DNA from: Pampus argenteus
Lineage: Eukaryota; Chordata; Actinopteri; Scombriformes; Stromateidae
Reading direction: 5' to 3'
Assembly (NCBI GenBank): GCA_036937835.1
Contig: CM072864.1
Location: forward strand, 23,706,501-23,770,500
Length of the DNA stretch: 64,000 nucleotides
The stretch's first letter is position 1; every line of letters starts with the position of its first letter. Below the pieces are notes generated by a model. It worked only from the letters and a program-made list of their open reading frames with translations, searched no databases and was not told the origin of the DNA. Shown here one piece after another: positions 61,083 through 64,000 of this stretch. The position numbers were made by a program, and so were the translations under genes.

Positions 61083-62963
61083 TCAATCAAAACCATGTTT
61101 GCCATCAACAAGTAACTGATTTCTAATCATTAGGACCAAAAAACTCACTTCTGAGAGCTTCCTGCAGCTTTTACTGTAACATTTGTAAAAATAGCTTTCT
61201 CTCAGGCCAAAACTGACAACTACAGTTTTTCTTAAACAAGGAGCAATATTTTCATTCAAAACCATGTTTATCATCAACAAGTAAGTGATTTCTAATGATT
61301 AGGACCAAAAAACTCACTTCTGAGAGCTTCCTGCAGCTTTTACTGTAACATTTGTAAAAAATAGCTTTGTCTGAGGCCAAAACTGACAACTACAGTTTTT
61401 CTTAATCAAGGAGCAATATTTTCAATCAAAACCATGTGTGCCATCAACAAGTAACTGATTTCTAATGATTAGGACCAAAAAACTCACTTCTGAGAGCTTC
61501 CTGCAGCTTTTACTGTAACATTTGTAAAAAATAGCTTTCTCTCAGGCCAAAACTGACAACTACAGTTTTTCTTAAACAAGGAGCAATAATTTCAATCAAA
61601 ACCATGTTTGCCATCAACAAGTAACTGATTTCTAATGATTAGGACCAAAAAACTCACTTCTGAGAGCTTCCTGCAGCTTTTACTGTAACATTTGTAAAAA
61701 TAGCTTTGTCTGGGCGAGAGAAGGCCAAAACTGACAACTACAGTTTTTCTTAAACAAGGAGCAATATTTTCAATCAAAACCATGTTTGCCATCAACAAGT
61801 AACTGATTTTGAATGATTAGGACCAAAAAACTCACTTCTGAGAGCTTCCTGCAGCTTTTACTGTAACATTTGTTAAAAAATAGCTTTCTCTGGGCAAGAG
61901 AAGTCCAACACTGACAACTACAGTTTTTCTTAAACAAGGAGCAATATTTTCAATCAAAACCATGTTTGCCATCAACAAGTAACTGATTTCTAATGATTAG
62001 GACCAAAAAACTCACTTCTGAGAGCTTCCTGCAGCTTTTACTGTAACATTAGTAAAAATAGCTTTCTCTCAGGCCAAAACTGACAACTACAGTTTTTCTT
62101 AAACAAGGAGCAATATTTTCAATCAAAACCATGTTTACCATCAACAAGTAACTGATTTCTAATGATTAGGACCAAAAAACTCACTTCTGAGAGCTTCCTG
62201 CAGCTTTTACTGTAACATTTGTAAAAATTGCTTTCTCTGAGGCCAAAACTGACAACTACAGTTTTTCTTAAACAAGGAGCAATATTTTCAATCAAAACCA
62301 TGTTTGCCATCAACAAGTAACTGATTTCTAATGATTAGGACCAAAAAACTCACTTCTGAGAGCTTCCTGCAGCTTTCACTGTAACATTTGTAAAAATAGC
62401 TTTCTCTCAGGCCAAAACTGACAACTACAGTTTTTCTTAAACAAGGAGCAATATTTTCAATCAAAACCATGTTTGCCATCAACAAGTAACTGATTTCTAA
62501 TGATTAGGACCAAAAAACTCACTTCTGAGAGCTTCCTGCAGCTTTTACTGTAACATTTGTAAAAATAGCTTTCTCTCAGGCCAAAACTGACAACTACAGT
62601 TTTTCTTAAACAAGGAGCAATGTTTTCAATCAAAACTATGTTTGCCATCAACAAGTAACTGATTTCTAATGATTAGGACCAAAAAACTCACTTCTGAGAG
62701 CTTCCTGCTGCTTTTACTGTAACATTTGTAAAAATAGCTTTCTCTCAGGCCAAAACTGACAACTACAGTTTTTCTTAAACAAAGAGCTATATTTTCAATC
62801 AAAACCATGTTTGCCATCAACAAGTAACTGATTTCTAATGATTAGGACCAAAAAACTCACTTCTGAGAGCTTCCTGCAGCTTTTACTGTAACATTTGTAA
62901 AAATTGCTTTCTCTGAGGCCAAAACTGACAACTACAGTTTTTCTTAAACAAGGAGCAATATTT
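61083..62963. repeat. Block matching 518-2567, one monomer shorter
   Basis: 61083-61949 matches 518-1384 at +60,565 bp, including a rare CAATAATTT before unit 61592 that I otherwise saw only before unit 1027. After one TTTACC/ATTAGT unit is lost, 62119-62963 matches 1723-2567 at +60,396 bp, including TTTCACTG and CTATG/CTGCTGC. Private: CTAATCATTAG in unit 61083. Confidence 0.86.
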
Positions 62964-63142
62964 TCAATCAAGACCATGTTTGCCATCAACAAGTAACTGA
63001 TTTCCAATGATTAGGACCAAAAAACTCACTTCTAAGAGCTTCCTGCAGCTTTTACTGTAACATTTGTAAAAATAGCTTTCTCTGGGCGAGAGAAGGCCAA
63101 AACTGACAACTACAGTTTTTCCTCAAACAAGGAGCAATATTT
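62457..63142. repeat. 686-bp four-monomer tandem block, copy 1
   Basis: Units standard (62457), CTATG/CTGCTGC (62626), ATTGC ending AAGACC (62795), and AAGACC/TTTCCAATG insert unit of 179 bp (62964). The last has CTTCTAAGAGC, where other units read CTTCTGAGAGC. Confidence 0.9.
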
Positions 63143-63828
63143 TCAATCAAAACCATGTTTGCCATCAACAAGTAACTGATTTCTAATGATTAGGACCAAA
63201 AAACTCACTTCTGAGAGCTTCCTGCAGCTTTTACTGTAACATTTGTAAAAATAGCTTTCTCTCAGGCCAAAACTGACAACTACAGTTTTTCTTAAACAAG
63301 GAGCAATGTTTTCAATCAAAACTATGTTTGCCATCAACAAGTAACTGATTTCTAATGATTAGGACCAAAAAACTCACTTCTGAGAGCTTCCTGCTGCTTT
63401 TACTGTAACATTTGTAAAAATAGCTTTCTCTCAGGCCAAAACTGACAACTACAGTTTTTCTTAAACAAAGAGCTATATTTTCAATCAAAACCATGTTTGC
63501 CATCAACAAGTAACTGATTTCTAATGATTAGGACCAAAAAACTCACTTCTGAGAGCTTCCTGCAGCTTTTACTGTAACATTTGTAAAAATTGCTTTCTCT
63601 GAGGCCAAAACTGACAACTACAGTTTTTCTTAAACAAGGAGCAATATTTTCAATCAAGACCATGTTTGCCATCAACAAGTAACTGATTTCCAATGATTAG
63701 GACCAAAAAACTCACTTCTAAGAGCTTCCTGCAGCTTTTACTGTAACATTTGTAAAAATAGCTTTCTCTGGGCGAGAGAAGGCCAAAACTGACAACTACA
63801 GTTTTTCCTCAAACAAGGAGCAATATTT
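63143..63828. repeat. 686-bp four-monomer tandem block, copy 2
   Basis: Same four units at +686 bp. The private CTTCTAAGAGC change is shared by both copies, so the duplication followed that mutation and is probably among the youngest events in the window. Confidence 0.9.
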
Positions 63829-64000
63829 TCAATCAAAACCATGTTTGCCATCAACAAGTAACTGATTTCTAATGATTAGGACCAAAAAACTCACTTCTGA
63901 GAGCTTCCTGCAGCTTTTATTGTAACATTTGTAAAAATAGCTTTCTCTCAGGCCAAAACTGACAACTACAGTTTTTCTTAAACAAGGAGCAATATTTTCA
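63829..64000. repeat. Last complete monomer and right-edge partial unit
   Basis: TTTATTG unit (as at 6507), then the first three bases of the next unit. The array continues past the window. Confidence 0.9.

Larger units (their letters stand above)
1..64000. repeat. Satellite DNA array, 169-bp monomer, 373 complete units
   Basis: One monomer repeats head to tail with no interruption and always in the same orientation. Taking the unit to begin at TCAATCAAAACC (first at 11), I count 373 complete units up to 63997. The consensus is 169 bp, about 34% G+C, with no CpG. Length classes are 169, 170, 171, 178, 179 and 180 bp, plus one 168-bp unit. Landmarks in order are TCAATCAAAACCATG, a CTAATGATTAG dyad, an A6 run, a PstI site CTGCAG, a GTAAAAATAGC run, a 7-bp inverted repeat (AAAACTG/CAGTTTT), and CAAGGAGCAATATTT. 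Monomers differ by only a few substitutions. Size and higher-order organisation match known centromeric satellites as a class, but the family itself is not recognised. Centromere function is inference. Confidence 0.97.

Noticed and set aside
11..63693. About 200 near-identical 65-70 residue minus-strand open reading frames
   Set aside because: They start mostly at TTG, overlap their neighbours by 29 bases, change frame from unit to unit and vanish with unit length. They follow from the repeat sequence; no ribosome binding site, promoter or independent conservation supports them as genes.
1..64000. CRISPR array
   Set aside because: Repeats are contiguous and 169-180 bp long, with no unique spacers and no cas genes.
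1..64000. Primate alpha satellite
   Set aside because: The monomer length is similar, but the landmarks I know for alpha satellite and a CENP-B box are not seen. Similar length alone is weak evidence.
1..64000. Mobile element, terminal repeats or target-site duplications
   Set aside because: No sequence outside the monomer family appears anywhere, and variation is explained by whole-unit gain or loss and point changes.
1..64000. Assembly artefact from collapsing or looping one short repeat
   Set aside because: Private variants, several different offsets and hybrid junctions argue for genuine repeat structure, although single joints may still be wrong and need long-read support.

Overview
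The whole 64,000-base window is one uninterrupted head-to-tail satellite DNA array. A 169-bp AT-rich monomer (about 34% G+C by hand count of the consensus) repeats from the first base to the last, giving 373 complete monomers between positions 11 and 63997 (mean about 171.5 bp) with partial units at both edges. I see no gene, RNA gene, transposon, CRISPR array or unique sequence, and neither edge of the array is reached. The organism cannot be named from this. The 169-180 bp monomer, higher-order repeats several kb long, and zero CpG in the consensus (about five expected) suggest a eukaryote with CpG methylation, most simply a vertebrate centromeric or pericentromeric array. Intact CTG/CAG sites in nearly every monomer weakly argue against a plant with heavy CHG methylation. 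I do not recognise the monomer, and it does not look like primate alpha satellite.

Monomers fall into discrete length classes: 169 (standard), 170 (one extra A in the A-run before TAGC), 171 (extra A plus a TAATTAATTA change), 178 and 179 (a 9-bp insert that makes a small hairpin), and 180 (insert plus two bases in the A-run). About 84 monomers carry the insert. Diagnostic substitutions (TTTATC, TGTGCC, TTTACC, TTTTGAATG, ATTGC, CTGCTGC, CACGTCTG, CAACACAC, ACCAGG and others) act as a barcode that shows the higher-order structure.

Layout. 1-4448: two copies of a 2,219-bp 13-monomer unit. 4449-7540: a segment with a 507-bp tandem duplication, then a 1,740-bp ten-monomer module that recurs three more times. 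7541-16271: mosaic of local and distant duplications (1,035 bp and 1,196 bp in tandem; 8,401 bp and 7,366 bp offsets). 16272-57836: a homogenised core made of length variants of one higher-order repeat (4,290, 4,463, 3,091, 2,401, 7,566, 3,429, 5,844 and 7,383 bp), which differ by whole numbers of monomers. 57837-64000: blocks matching the left part of the window (8.2-10.4 kb and 0-2.6 kb), ending in a 686-bp tandem duplication.

The biology here is satellite evolution. Unequal exchange in register has left hybrid monomers at the junctions, and layered expansion has left older monomer pairs mainly on the two sides and derived hybrids in the core. Possible functional elements are short dyads in every monomer and the variant-specific palindromes; a role for them is inference. 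Counts and boundaries were made by eye and may be off by a few bases or units.
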